A stretch of DNA of 64,000 bases, taken from positions 147,276 to 211,275 of the forward strand of contig NZ_MPIN01000017.1 in assembly GCF_001887355.1 (NCBI RefSeq), written 5' to 3'. Under the pieces are notes generated by a model. The model was not told the DNA's origin. It saw nothing but the letters and a program-made list of their open reading frames with translations, and did no database searches. The stretch's first letter is position 1. Each line of letters opens with the position of its first letter. Below, in pieces: positions 53,986 to 62,374 of the stretch. Source of the DNA: Cystobacter ferrugineus. Its GTDB lineage: Bacteria > Myxococcota > Myxococcia > Myxococcales > Myxococcaceae. Both the position numbers and the translations under genes were made by a program.

Positions 53986-54513
53986 TCACAGGAGGAGGCC
54001 GGCGAGCACGATCTCCACGTAGCGCTGCGCGGCCTCTCTTGGCTGCGGACCCACCCGTGCCGCGAGCTCGATGCCGCAGACCAGCCGCCTGAAATCACTC
54101 ACACCCACATCGGCTCTGAGCACCTTTGCCTTTTTCGCGCGTGCGACGACGGCTTCGACCTTCGCTTCCGTCGCGCGGAACTCGTCCTTCGATTGGGCGA
54201 GCACCTTCGCCACCAGTGGCCGGTGAACGACGAGTTCGACGGCTCCGCGGAACAGCTCCTCGAGGGCGGCGGAGGCGTCTTCATTCGCGACCGCGTGCTC
54301 GATGAGCGCTCGGAAGTCCTCGAGCTGCTCTTCCACCAGTCCGGCCAGCAACGCTTGTTGATCAGCGAAGTGCCGGTACACGGTGCCGACGCCGACCTCG
54401 GCCTTCTTCGCCAGCTCGTTGAAGGAAGGCACCTCGCCGTTTCTCGCCATGGCGCGCGCCACGGCGAGCAGGTGCTCCCGGTTCTGCTTCGCGTCTGACC
54501 GCTTCGAGGCCAT
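53986..54513 (-). CDS. TetR-family repressor of the SDR gene
   Basis: 175 residues. HTH region: LLAVARAMARNGEVPSFNEL then AKKAEVGVGTVYRHFADQQA. The ligand domain is short (about 110 residues), as in AcrR/SACE-type small TetR regulators. It is divergent from the SDR gene across 79 bases that hold two palindromes with the same half-site CGGAT, so it almost certainly controls both genes. The inducer is unknown; the target is an NAD(P)-dependent oxidoreductase. Confidence 0.9.
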   Translation of the reverse strand: MASKRSDAKQNREHLLAVARAMARNGEVPSFNELAKKAEVGVGTVYRHFADQQALLAGLVEEQLEDFRALIEHAVANEDASAALEELFRGAVELVVHRPLVAKVLAQSKDEFRATEAKVEAVVARAKKAKVLRADVGVSDFRRLVCGIELAARVGPQPREAAQRYVEIVLAGLLL

Positions 54514-54532
54514 ACCGGGAGGTTAACATGGA

Positions 54533-54592
54533 AAAACGGATACGAAATCCGTTTTGGTTGCGCCATGTGGGAAGCGGATTAGTTATCCGCTT
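54533..54592. promoter_or_regulatory. Twin TetR operators between tetR and SDR
   Basis: Two perfect palindromes share the core CGGAT-N5-ATCCG. Site 1 at 54533-54555 is AAAACGGAT-acgaa-ATCCGTTTT (9-bp arms). Site 2 at 54572-54592 is AAGCGGAT-tagtt-ATCCGCTT (8-bp arms). Centres are 38 bases apart, close to 3.6 helical turns. Site 2 covers a TAGTTA -10-like hexamer (54580-54585) and abuts the SDR start codon. Confidence 0.8.
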
Positions 54593-55456
54593 ATGAGAAC
54601 TCATCTCGTCACAGGGGCCAACAGCGGCCTCGGTCTGGAAACGGTGCGCGCACTCGCGGGGAAGAACGAGCGCGTCATCATGGCGGTGCGCGACCTTGGC
54701 CGTGGAGAAGCCGCACGGGCGGAGATCCTCCGTGAGCATCCGAGGGCGGTGCTCGAACTCGAGCAGGTCGATCTCGCCAACCTCGACAGCGTGCGTGCAC
54801 TCGGCGCGAAGCAGCTCGGGCTCGACGTGCTGATCAACAACGCCGGCCTCGGCACCGCGCCGCTGCAGCGGACGGCCGAGGGCGTGTACGCGCAGTTTGG
54901 AGCGAACCACCTCGGACATTTCCTGCTCACCGCGTTGCTGTTGCCGCGGCTCGAGAAGGGCACCGACCCGCGCGTGGTGACGGTGACTTCCGGCTTCGGC
55001 CGCAAGGGGAAGATGAACCTCGACAACCTCGACGCGAGTCAGGGCTACAGCCAGGGCACGGCGTACATGCAGAGCAAGCTCGCCAATACGCTGTTCGGCG
55101 CGGAACTCGACCGCCGCCTCCGCGCGAAGGGCTCGCCGGTGAAGAGCGTGCTCGCGCACCCGGGGGTGGCGGCGACGCCGATGCAGCAGAAGCCGACGGG
55201 GTGGGTGGGCATCGCGTCGCGCGCGGTCAGTGCGTTGTTCGGCCGGCCCGCGGCGAACGGTGCGTTGCCGACCCTCGAAGCGGCTGATGGCGCGAACGTG
55301 CGGAGCGGCGAAGTCTACGGCCCGGGAAAGGGGAGGACCGACCCCGCGCGCAGGGAGGAGACCTGGTCGTCGATGCGTGACCTCGAGGGGGCGCGCGCGC
55401 TGTGGGAGCGCTCGGAGCAGCTCACGAAGATGCGCTTCCTGCCTCCCTCCCCCTGA
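54593..55456 (+). CDS. Short-chain dehydrogenase/reductase
   Basis: 287 residues from MRTHLVTGANSG, directly after the second palindrome; an upstream in-frame start would place the operators inside the gene. The TGxxxGxG cofactor motif is TGANSGLG, the NNAG motif is VLINNAGLG, Ser is in VTVTSGFG, and the catalytic YxxxK reads AYMQSKLAN. It resembles the retinol-dehydrogenase-like SDRs. No Shine-Dalgarno sequence is visible before the ATG, so a leaderless mRNA is possible. The neighbouring TetR likely represses it. Confidence 0.9.
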   Translation: MRTHLVTGANSGLGLETVRALAGKNERVIMAVRDLGRGEAARAEILREHPRAVLELEQVDLANLDSVRALGAKQLGLDVLINNAGLGTAPLQRTAEGVYAQFGANHLGHFLLTALLLPRLEKGTDPRVVTVTSGFGRKGKMNLDNLDASQGYSQGTAYMQSKLANTLFGAELDRRLRAKGSPVKSVLAHPGVAATPMQQKPTGWVGIASRAVSALFGRPAANGALPTLEAADGANVRSGEVYGPGKGRTDPARREETWSSMRDLEGARALWERSEQLTKMRFLPPSP

Positions 55457-55464
55457 AGGGGGAG
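55447..55464. terminator. Convergent hairpin at the SDR stop
   Basis: An 8-bp inverted repeat (CTCCCCCT-ga-AGGGGGAG) includes the SDR stop codon and lies between two converging genes. It lacks a T-run on either side, so it may only slow or stabilise transcripts. Confidence 0.35.
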
Positions 55465-55483
55465 TCTACCGCCTGACTCGCCG

Positions 55484-56263
55484 TCACGAGGCGCGGATGC
55501 TGGCCCGCGCCACGTCGCACTCCTCGCAGTGCTCTTCGGGGGGACAGAGAAACAGGAGCGGGTCCGAGGCGAGCAGTTCCACCGCGACGGCGACGACGTC
55601 GCGCGAGTCGCACAGCCTGGCCGGGGCGTGGCCCACGAGGCCCTCGCGTTGCAACGCCCGCGCGCGCAGGGGCGCGTCGATGAGCTGGAAGCGCCGGCAG
55701 CAATGATCGGTCTCGGCGATCATCACGGTTTTTGCGGCGCCGTCGACCTCGACCACGCAGGGGTGCTCGACGGAGTAGGGAACGCCCGCGAGGGCCTCCG
55801 CCAGGTGCAACGTGGTGTTCTCGCCGTGGCCCACACCGAGGAGCAGCACCTGTCCGGCGAGCTCATGGACGTGGCCCACCGGGCTGTCGGGACCGTGCGG
55901 GGGGGACAGCGGCTGGGGTGCGCAGATGCGCTCGGCCAGCGGCCCCTCGGCGGCGAACGAGCCACCGGGATGCGTGCTGCGCCGGACGCCGGGCTGTCTC
56001 CAGAACAGCTCGGCGGTGATGCCCATGTCACGAGTCGGAGTCGATGCGGGGTCGAAGATGGACTCGCCATCGGTCATCGCCGGCATGACCAGCGTGCCTT
56101 CCTCCCCGAGCGCGAAGCGCAGTGCGCGGAGCAACCCCAGGGGGCCGTCTTGAATCGGGCGCACCGCTCGGAACGACGTATGCACGAGCAGCACGCCCCC
56201 CCGACGCACGCCCAGTTCCCGAAGCTGGGTGGCCACCTGCTCGACGCTCAGTTCCTGTCTCAT
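55484..56263 (-). CDS. Aminoglycoside N(3)-acetyltransferase (AAC(3)) family
   Basis: 259 residues, normal AAC(3) size. Family blocks are present: VLLVHTSFRAV near the start, LVMPAMTDGESIFDPAS, a QPGVRRSTHPGGSFAAEG substrate-pocket block, and GQVLLLGVGHGENTTLHLAE. Enzymes of this family acetylate the 3-amino group of aminoglycosides or act on other small amines. No resistance cassette or mobile gene flanks it directly, although a tmRNA-like end lies 130 bases upstream. The C-terminal Cys-rich tail (CPPEEHCEECDVA) may bind metal and is not common to the family. Confidence 0.85.
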   Translation of the reverse strand: MRQELSVEQVATQLRELGVRRGGVLLVHTSFRAVRPIQDGPLGLLRALRFALGEEGTLVMPAMTDGESIFDPASTPTRDMGITAELFWRQPGVRRSTHPGGSFAAEGPLAERICAPQPLSPPHGPDSPVGHVHELAGQVLLLGVGHGENTTLHLAEALAGVPYSVEHPCVVEVDGAAKTVMIAETDHCCRRFQLIDAPLRARALQREGLVGHAPARLCDSRDVVAVAVELLASDPLLFLCPPEEHCEECDVARASIRAS

Positions 56264-56766
56264 GGTGCTCCGAAGGGGACGCGCAGCCGCCCACCGAGCA
56301 TCCACCTGGTCGGGGGCTGTTGGCCAGCGCATGAACCGACCGATTGCCCCCTGAAGCGAGCGGTGCATGCTTCACGTGAGTGCAGCGTAAAAAAGTGGAG
56401 GTGGCGGGAATCGAAGCCGCCGGGGGCGAAACCAGTCTCCCTCGGGGCCAGAGGCGCTCTCCCGTTTTCCCTCGGAAAAGGGGGCGCCCATCCGTCCGGG
56501 CGAGTCCATGCGCGTCCGTTCGATTTGGTCCTTTTTTGGTCCCCTTGGACCTCTCGCCGGGCGATAAGCGGCGAGCACTCTGCCCCTCGGGTCGACTTCT
56601 GGCGCCAATGCCTTGGCCTACTAATGCCGGTCCCTCGTGGCCCCATCGCCCCGAGCCTCGGCTGCCGTGCTCGGGTGGCAACCACCGCGCCCAAGGTTCG
56701 CGCCGTGGCTGCTGTCGCGCCGCTTGCGGCGTCCTTCGCTGGCCCGAGGCTCGCACGTACGGTGTC
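56264..56766. other. 503-base non-coding segment, possible island boundary
   Basis: No gene fits. The left quarter holds the AAC(3) upstream region. The tmRNA-3'-end-like segment at 56395-56440 and a T-run (on the minus strand after it) are listed separately. From 56500 to 56760 I see only short tracts such as a repeated GGTCC spacing and no open frame with a start and RBS that fits its neighbours. It may be the edge of an integrated segment. Confidence 0.45.
56395..56440 (-). ncRNA. tmRNA/tRNA 3'-end-like fragment (possible attachment site)
   Basis: The minus strand reads GAGACTGGTTTCG, then a diverged stretch, then TTCGATTCCCGCCACCTCCAC followed immediately by six T residues. The TTCGATTCC T-loop, the 3' acceptor strand and the T-run match the end of ssrA (tmRNA) or a tRNA. 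However, the T-stem pairing partner reads GCGGC instead of GCGGG, and no matching 5' acceptor (GGAGGTG) is found within 370 bases. I read it as a decayed or partial copy of the kind left by integration at ssrA. Confidence 0.4.
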
Positions 56767-57123
56767 CTACTCAGTATCCAGGCTCCATGTGCCTTCCTCC
56801 CAATGTTTCAGGGTCATGGTCGCATTGATAGCCGCAACTCCGCCCCCGCTAGCGGCTGCCTCTAGCACCGCTTTTGCCTCTGCTGTCCGGTAGCGCAGTA
56901 GGAACGCAGCAGCACCGACTCGCACATCCGAGCGCGGATGCTTAAGCAGGACGGAGAGCGCGTCACGTCCGGCATTGCCCTCTGACCGCAATTTCTTAAG
57001 CGCAGCCATGTAACGATTAGCGTGCTTGTTGCCGGTCTTGGCATCCCCTCTCTTTATCGCATCTGTCTGCGCGGCCATGTTCTCCGCAAATTCCTCCACG
57101 AGCTTCTCTAGGTTCCTCACCAT
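56767..57123 (-). CDS. DUF2019 protein, probable immunity to adjacent toxin
   Basis: 118 residues, all within the DUF2019 helical domain (LEKLVEEFAENMAAQTDAIK, GDAKTGNKHANRY, HPRSDVRVGAAAFLLRYR). It is shorter than the copy at 1945-2415, lacking the basic tail. Its start overlaps the toxin stop by 7 bases, so the two are translated together. No signal peptide: it would act in the producing cell, where an incoming nuclease must be neutralised. By eye it is identical to the other copy at well over half of aligned positions. Confidence 0.82.
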   Translation of the reverse strand: MVRNLEKLVEEFAENMAAQTDAIKRGDAKTGNKHANRYMAALKKLRSEGNAGRDALSVLLKHPRSDVRVGAAAFLLRYRTAEAKAVLEAAASGGGVAAINATMTLKHWEEGTWSLDTE

Positions 57124-58574
57124 TCCCTACTCCTGATCTTCTTGATAACAAGCAATCCAAACGAACGCTGCGCCTCGTAGCTTTGCGTTCTGATCCATTC
57201 TCGCACCGTCAAGTTGTGCGAGTTGGTAACGTAGGGGTTTTTCGAGGAATAGAACGCACTCACTCTCGTGTGCAGGTCCTTTCCCAGTGGAATCACATTC
57301 TCGGTGTTGTGAATGACTTCGGCGCCGAAGCGCTTAACATTGAACTTGTGCTTCTCGACAAGGTGATGCCACTCCTGGCCCTCGCCAGCTTTGCCCATCT
57401 GACGTTTGAAGGCTCTGAACGACTTGAAGGCACGATACCCACCCGAGAGAAGTCCGCCGCCTTTCGTGGGCTCATTGGGCTTGAGTGCAGGTCGCGCGCC
57501 TCCTCCGTTCCGCGCAGTCATGGACACGGCATTAACTGGAAGGACAATGCGGATCGTGCCCTCGTTTACGGAAACAATGACTCGCTCGGCCCCGGTTGCT
57601 GCATTCATCAGGCGAAGCCCAGTGTTTGCCTCGACCGAGCGCGAGGCTTGTCCGAAGCCCGGCAGCTTCGGCCCTTTCGACATGAGCGCAGCCGTTTCAC
57701 CTATCGCCGCCGTCGCCACCATGACGAGGATTCGCACGCTATTGGGGCCGATGACTCTTCCGAAGCTGTCACCCACCTCCCGCAGCTCCACATAGCTAGA
57801 AGCTTGCGGCGCATCTTCGTAAAGCTGCGCATAGGCTCGCAGCAGATCGAAGAACTCCCATCCGAGATAGCCCCACATGAGCACGGAGAACGCGAGCGCA
57901 ACGCCCTTCGTGACGGGTTCAGGCGCAAGCAAAAGCGCCATGTATGCTGTAATGGTGAAGCTGAGAGTGGCCAGCACCCGTGTAGGGTTGAGCATGGCCC
58001 GCACTTCCGCGTCCACTCCTTCCAGGGCAGGACCCACGGCCATGGCAAGGGCAATGCTGCGCTTATCGTCAGCTTGAAGGCGGGGCCCGTCATTAAATAA
58101 AGTCAGACAGTCGCCGGGAGTGCCGCGCCGCTCACAAAATCGCCCATAGGACTGCGCAAGGTCTGATTGCCACGCTTCGCCACTCAAAGGCGCGGACGCG
58201 AGCGCCAGCTTCCGGCCAACGTACAGCGGGGGGCATGAGGCGGATACCCGCAGCGGGACTTGGAGCCAAAACGTTGTCAGAGCGACCCTAAGTTCGGAGT
58301 CACTGATCCGCACCGGCTGAAAGTCTGTGGGTAGGTTGGAGAAGATGGCTTCGCCGTCGCCTGTGTCTTCTTCGTCGGCTTCCGCCTCCAGTGTCCACGC
58401 CTCGAAGGAGTTCTCGGGAGTGGGCAGGCTGTAACGGTACGCCGTCACCCCTCCGCCGGAGGGGCCCCCCGTGGCGCACGCTGTAACCAGCATCAATGCC
58501 GCCAGGGCCAGCGCCCCCACGCGCAGGGGCCGCCGTGTGTCCACGGGGCGAGTATCGACAGAGTGCCTAGACAT
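57117..58574 (-). CDS. Lipoprotein toxin with AHH/HNH-type C-terminal nuclease domain
   Basis: 485 residues. Lipobox VTAC at Cys33 (ALALAALMLVTACATGG) marks a lipoprotein, as in myxobacterial Sit-type toxins that spread by outer-membrane exchange. The middle has a long hydrophobic region (VLATLSFTITAYMALLL, PVTKGVALAFSVLMWGYLGW). The C-terminal 90 residues hold the nuclease signature WHHLVEKHKFNVKRF, IHNTENVIPLGKDLHTRV and SAFYSSKNPYVT, ending TQSYEAQRSFGL. His-His plus Asn fits the AHH/HNH finger. A DUF2019 gene follows with overlap. The nuclease role is inferred from motifs; local base use is less GC-rich than in neighbours. Confidence 0.8.
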   Translation of the reverse strand: MSRHSVDTRPVDTRRPLRVGALALAALMLVTACATGGPSGGGVTAYRYSLPTPENSFEAWTLEAEADEEDTGDGEAIFSNLPTDFQPVRISDSELRVALTTFWLQVPLRVSASCPPLYVGRKLALASAPLSGEAWQSDLAQSYGRFCERRGTPGDCLTLFNDGPRLQADDKRSIALAMAVGPALEGVDAEVRAMLNPTRVLATLSFTITAYMALLLAPEPVTKGVALAFSVLMWGYLGWEFFDLLRAYAQLYEDAPQASSYVELREVGDSFGRVIGPNSVRILVMVATAAIGETAALMSKGPKLPGFGQASRSVEANTGLRLMNAATGAERVIVSVNEGTIRIVLPVNAVSMTARNGGGARPALKPNEPTKGGGLLSGGYRAFKSFRAFKRQMGKAGEGQEWHHLVEKHKFNVKRFGAEVIHNTENVIPLGKDLHTRVSAFYSSKNPYVTNSHNLTVREWIRTQSYEAQRSFGLLVIKKIRSREW

Positions 58575-58734
58575 TGCCGCACCTCTCCGGGCGGGCCGCC
58601 CGAGTTGGAAGCCAAACCCGACGATTACAGAAAACGACTGACAGCCACGTCAAGCCGTCGGGTCTGGTAAGGTGCCGAAAACCATCGGAGAGGTTGCGCT
58701 TCCCTCGGGTCACATGACGCGGCAGCTCTCCGCC

Positions 58735-59694
58735 TCACTCATGCTCGCTTCCTTGCTCCACAGGCGGGAATGTGACGTTCCCCAATGTGACGGTGCGCGG
58801 CCCTGCTGACTCCCAGAGCTTGAGGGTACAAGGGCAGCCGAGGTGCGCGGCCTTCCCTTCAATGCCCACCACGACGTCACCGGCCCCATTCGCGGGAATG
58901 GGCTCCGGTTGCCACCGGGCAAGTTCCACCTCTGCCCCCTTCGAGTCCATCAGCGCCGCTCCCGCCAGCGTCCAGGACTCAGTGCCGGGATTCTTGAGGC
59001 GCAGCCTCACGGCCACACTCTCCGGGCGGGTCCCTCCCGTGCGTGTGTAGCTGTAACTCGAGGCTTTATCGAGCCGCAGCGAGTTGTCCTGCCGCTCCTT
59101 GAGCAACATTTTGAGCTTCTTCAACGCCACGACCCCGGCCCGCTCCAACCATGCCGAACCCATGAGCCCACCCGGAGCCTCGCGCTCGGCCAGAAGCCGC
59201 ACCTTGTCCTCCTGGCATTGCCGCGCTTCGGCACGTGCTTCGTCCCTCTCTTTCTTGAGCACATCCGGCGGGCGCGGCTGGCGATACACCTCCACCCGCC
59301 GCGTTCCCCTTGCCGCATGGCCCACGAGCCAGAAGCTCGCACTCGTCGGGAGGGTGCCATCCGCGAAACGCACCGTCACCCGGACTCGTTCCCCCGGCAG
59401 ATAGTCCCCCTTGGGAATGACGGTGATGCTCAGGCCCTCCTTGCCTTGCGACCAATCGACAAGGCGACCCTCCGGCTGAAACTCGACCGCCCCCACGGCG
59501 ACACGCGAATCGAAGAAGAACGTCGTCGGCTCGTCCGCGCTCACGCACACGTCCGTCGCTCCTTCGGGAGACTCCACCGACAAGTTAAACCGGGCGGTCA
59601 CAGCGCAGTGGGAGACAGGGGATGGCTCTTCGGCTTTCGCGACACCCGCGAGGAGGGCAACCACCAGGACGGCACCGGGATACGAATGCAGCAC
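58735..59694 (-). CDS. DUF2381 (TIGR02268) exported protein
   Basis: 319 residues with a signal peptide ending AKA (LVVALLAGVAKA). The mature N-terminal half has strands typical of DUF2381 (FNLSVESPEGATDVCVSADE, TTFFFDSRVAVGAVEF). The middle carries a charged coiled-coil patch (VLKKERDEARAEARQCQEDK) and the end a beta-rich domain with LKNPGTESWTLAGA. DUF2381 is a myxobacterial paralogous family usually encoded beside a Ser/Thr kinase, as here: the kinase stop is 31 bases upstream. It is probably periplasmic; function unknown. Confidence 0.85.
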   Translation of the reverse strand: MLHSYPGAVLVVALLAGVAKAEEPSPVSHCAVTARFNLSVESPEGATDVCVSADEPTTFFFDSRVAVGAVEFQPEGRLVDWSQGKEGLSITVIPKGDYLPGERVRVTVRFADGTLPTSASFWLVGHAARGTRRVEVYRQPRPPDVLKKERDEARAEARQCQEDKVRLLAEREAPGGLMGSAWLERAGVVALKKLKMLLKERQDNSLRLDKASSYSYTRTGGTRPESVAVRLRLKNPGTESWTLAGAALMDSKGAEVELARWQPEPIPANGAGDVVVGIEGKAAHLGCPCTLKLWESAGPRTVTLGNVTFPPVEQGSEHE

Positions 59695-59725
59695 GGAATC
59701 TCAACCTCCAAAAGAGCGGCGGTAA

Positions 59726-61849
59726 TCAGGGCTGCCCGGCGGGCGGAAAGAGACTAACGCGCGTGGCTATCTTGGCGTTTCCGGGCTTGCTTCCGGGGGC
59801 AAGGCAGGTGCCCAACCCGCGGGGGCAATTATATTCCTTGCCTTGTTCGTCCATGAAGGGCGTAACGGTTTCCAGGTAAGTCACCAGACACACGGGAACG
59901 GTTCCCTTGCCTGGAATCTGCGCGCGGTTGAACGTGCCGAAGAGGCGACTTTCTCCAAGCTGCCACGTTCCAAGAAGCAGGGTGCCATCAGGCAAAGACC
60001 CTGTGGAGCCGAAAACACCGACTTGAAGGGTCGCGGGACCATCGGTCACCCGGGCCAGTTCTCCGGGTTCTCCCTTGAACCCCACCACCGTGGCCGTGTC
60101 GTCTCCAGTGTCAAGGCCGAACCTTTTATTGGTCTCCCGCCAACCCTCGGGGCAGGTGATTGCCGGGGGGCTGGGGCGCACCTGGGGAGTGCTACGGGTG
60201 CAACCCCCCACCAGAGTACAGCCTGCGATGGCGGCAGCGGCCACGGTCGCGGGCTTCACCGGCAGGCGGAGCCCTGCGCGTTGTGTCTGAGTCTCATTCT
60301 TCTTCGTCTGAGGCGTGCGAGGCATATCGTTGGCGTTCAGCGCGGGAGATGGAGCCCCAAAGGGCACCGCGCCTTCGTTGAGGGAAGATTCCAGCGGCTT
60401 CGAGGAGGACGCCACTTCATGACCGGCCACGATTCTCCCGGCCGAGCCAGTAGTGGGAGACGCTGACGGTCGCGTCATCTCCGGTTGTCCCTTGCCGGTG
60501 GGGCTCGAAGAGCCAAGCCCCCACAGGGCAGGGCTCACAGACAGGCCCACGACGGCCAGGGTTGCCAGGGCTGCCGCGAGTCCCAGTCGCCATGATGCAC
60601 GGGAGAGCCGGGTAGCCAGGGGCGGGGCGAGCTGGCTGTGGGGTGGCATCACTTGGACGCGCGCAGCGAGCGGCGGGAGGTCTCCGTGCGGCTCGTGCTT
60701 TTCAGCGGATACAGCCTCCTGCGGAGTGCCCACCGTCGGGATGAGTTCCTGAGCCACCTCTGGGACGAGGACTCGTGGCGGCTCTACTGCAAAGGGAGAC
60801 GGGGGACGGCCCAGTGCATTGTTCGGACGCGCGACTCCACGCCGGGGGCGATGCCTTCCCCACTTCATGAAGAGGCGCTTCGTTTCGTTGGGTTCTCTCC
60901 GCTCTGGGTCCTCGAGGGTCGTGGTGACCTGGGGGTCGTTGGGGTTAATGAGGGGCACGTCCCAGGTGGCATCGTGCTCGGCTCGGGTGAGAGCCTCTTG
61001 GAGGGCCGAGCACAGCTCCGGGACATTCGCGTGGCGCTCCTGGGGCCACTCGGCCAGCATCTTCATACAGAGCTGTGAGGCCGCGAGCGGAACCCTCGGA
61101 TTGAGGAGATGCGGAGCGAGGGGTCGCCGTGTCAGGATGCGCTCGCGCAATCCCGCCATCGCCCCTTCGTCTGTCCTGTCCCCGAAGGGATACACATCCG
61201 TCAGGAGCCAATAGAGCGTGACGCCCAGGGCCCAGAGTTCATCCGTGACGGTGTATTCATACCGGGCCGTGTCGTCCGTCTTCTCCCGCCAGAAGCGCAA
61301 CGGCTCGGGGGCGCGGAACTCCTCCGTCGCGGGTGGAAGCCGCGTCTCCGTGAGACACGCCGCACCGCCCAGAGTCGCGATACCAAAATCAATCAGCACC
61401 GGGCGTTCGCTCGTTTCGCGAATCAGGATGTTGGTGGGTTTCAAATCGCGGTGGAACACTCCTGCCCCATGCACTTCCCCCAGCGTTCGCGCGACATCCA
61501 GGAGGATGCGCACGCACTGGCGCGAGGACGGATTGTGCTTGAGAGCGAACGCTTCCAGCGTGTCTCCCGGCACGTACTCCATGACGATGTAGGGATGGCC
61601 TCTCGTTGGATTCGGCCAGAAGTCCGAGCCGACGTAGCGTACGACGCCCGGGTTCTCCAGATGGACGAGAATGCCAATTTCCCGCTTGGTTCTCCCGTCC
61701 ATCGGACCGAGGAGCAGTTTCAACGCGAAGAAGCGGCCCCCGCGCTCGACCTTGTACACGACGCCAAGGCCCCCCGCTCCCAACTCCGCGACGACCTTGT
61801 AGTCCCCCACCGTCTCGCCGATGTCGGGATGTCTCAGTGCGATGAACAC
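59726..61849 (-). CDS. Transmembrane Ser/Thr protein kinase with extracytoplasmic tail
   Basis: 707 residues from a GTG with RBS gaggagg eight bases before it; the frame is open 13 codons further. The kinase domain is complete: ELGAGGLGVVYK, VK-equivalent FALKLL, HRDLKPTNIL catalytic loop and IDFGIA (DFG). After a Pro-rich juxtamembrane part comes one membrane helix (LGLAAALATLAVVGLSVSPA). The C-terminal 200 residues form an outside domain with a lipoprotein-like stretch (VAAAAIAGCTLVGGC) then EGWRETNKRFGLDTGD. In related loci this tail can be a separate small lipoprotein. It is in an operon with DUF2381 and upstream of the toxin pair. Confidence 0.88.
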   Translation of the reverse strand: MFIALRHPDIGETVGDYKVVAELGAGGLGVVYKVERGGRFFALKLLLGPMDGRTKREIGILVHLENPGVVRYVGSDFWPNPTRGHPYIVMEYVPGDTLEAFALKHNPSSRQCVRILLDVARTLGEVHGAGVFHRDLKPTNILIRETSERPVLIDFGIATLGGAACLTETRLPPATEEFRAPEPLRFWREKTDDTARYEYTVTDELWALGVTLYWLLTDVYPFGDRTDEGAMAGLRERILTRRPLAPHLLNPRVPLAASQLCMKMLAEWPQERHANVPELCSALQEALTRAEHDATWDVPLINPNDPQVTTTLEDPERREPNETKRLFMKWGRHRPRRGVARPNNALGRPPSPFAVEPPRVLVPEVAQELIPTVGTPQEAVSAEKHEPHGDLPPLAARVQVMPPHSQLAPPLATRLSRASWRLGLAAALATLAVVGLSVSPALWGLGSSSPTGKGQPEMTRPSASPTTGSAGRIVAGHEVASSSKPLESSLNEGAVPFGAPSPALNANDMPRTPQTKKNETQTQRAGLRLPVKPATVAAAAIAGCTLVGGCTRSTPQVRPSPPAITCPEGWRETNKRFGLDTGDDTATVVGFKGEPGELARVTDGPATLQVGVFGSTGSLPDGTLLLGTWQLGESRLFGTFNRAQIPGKGTVPVCLVTYLETVTPFMDEQGKEYNCPRGLGTCLAPGSKPGNAKIATRVSLFPPAGQP

Positions 61850-62235
61850 ACGGACTACCTCCTCGGTGGAGGAGCGTAGCACGACCACCGGGATGAGGCT
61901 CGGAAGGCGGGATCAGGAAGGGTGGGTGAAGCCCCCTTGAGGCACGCCCCCAGGCGCGACCGCTCCAAACTCCGCCCGGGTCCATCATCGCAAAGCCCGA
62001 GTTTCGGGCATCCGGACCTGCGGAGGCAGCCGCGCATCTTGCGGCTGACGAGCGTAAAAGCACCGTTCCACCAGGACGAGCCAGGGCCAGACCTCGGCCC
62101 GAGCTCCTGGACAGCACAAAGGCCCGCCCATTCGTTCACGGTGACTCCGCTGCTCATCTGGAGGCCCATAGGGGCCGGTGGCCCCGGTGGTGGCGGGCCG
62201 GTGGCCCCGGTGGTGGCGGGCCGGTGGCCTGCCCA
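61850..62235. other. Non-coding region left of the IS element
   Basis: No convincing gene. It includes the promoter region of the kinase operon and, at 62175-62229, a short tandem repeat. Two short frames cross the segment without RBS, typical codon use or known motifs, so I leave them out. Confidence 0.45.
62175..62229. repeat. Tandem repeat, 23-bp unit, 2.4 copies
   Basis: CCGGTGGCCCCGGTGGTGGC plus GGG is repeated perfectly at 62175-62197 and 62198-62220, with a third partial copy (CCGGTGGCC) to 62229. It ends six bases before the first terminal repeat of the IS21-type element. Confidence 0.9.
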
Positions 62236-62374
62236 GCGTCAATTACTTTTTCCCCTTGGCGACAATTACACTTCCCCATCGGGTTGATGTTCTGACTGCG
62301 TTCACTTCATCGTCGCCGTAGTCGTCGCTACGTCCGTCGGAGCCTCTGGGTCGGTCACCTCCTGTGCCGTGGTG

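Noticed and set aside
56395..56760. Complete tmRNA gene
   Set aside because: The length would fit, but no 5' acceptor strand (GGAGGTG), no tag-peptide reading frame with stop and a mismatched T-stem; only the 3' end is credible.
61855..62242. Short frames left of the IS element as transposase relics
   Set aside because: No recognisable transposase motif and no RBS; they run through the tandem repeat.
62161..62280. CRISPR array
   Set aside because: The repeats are contiguous (no spacers) and only two copies; no cas genes in the window.
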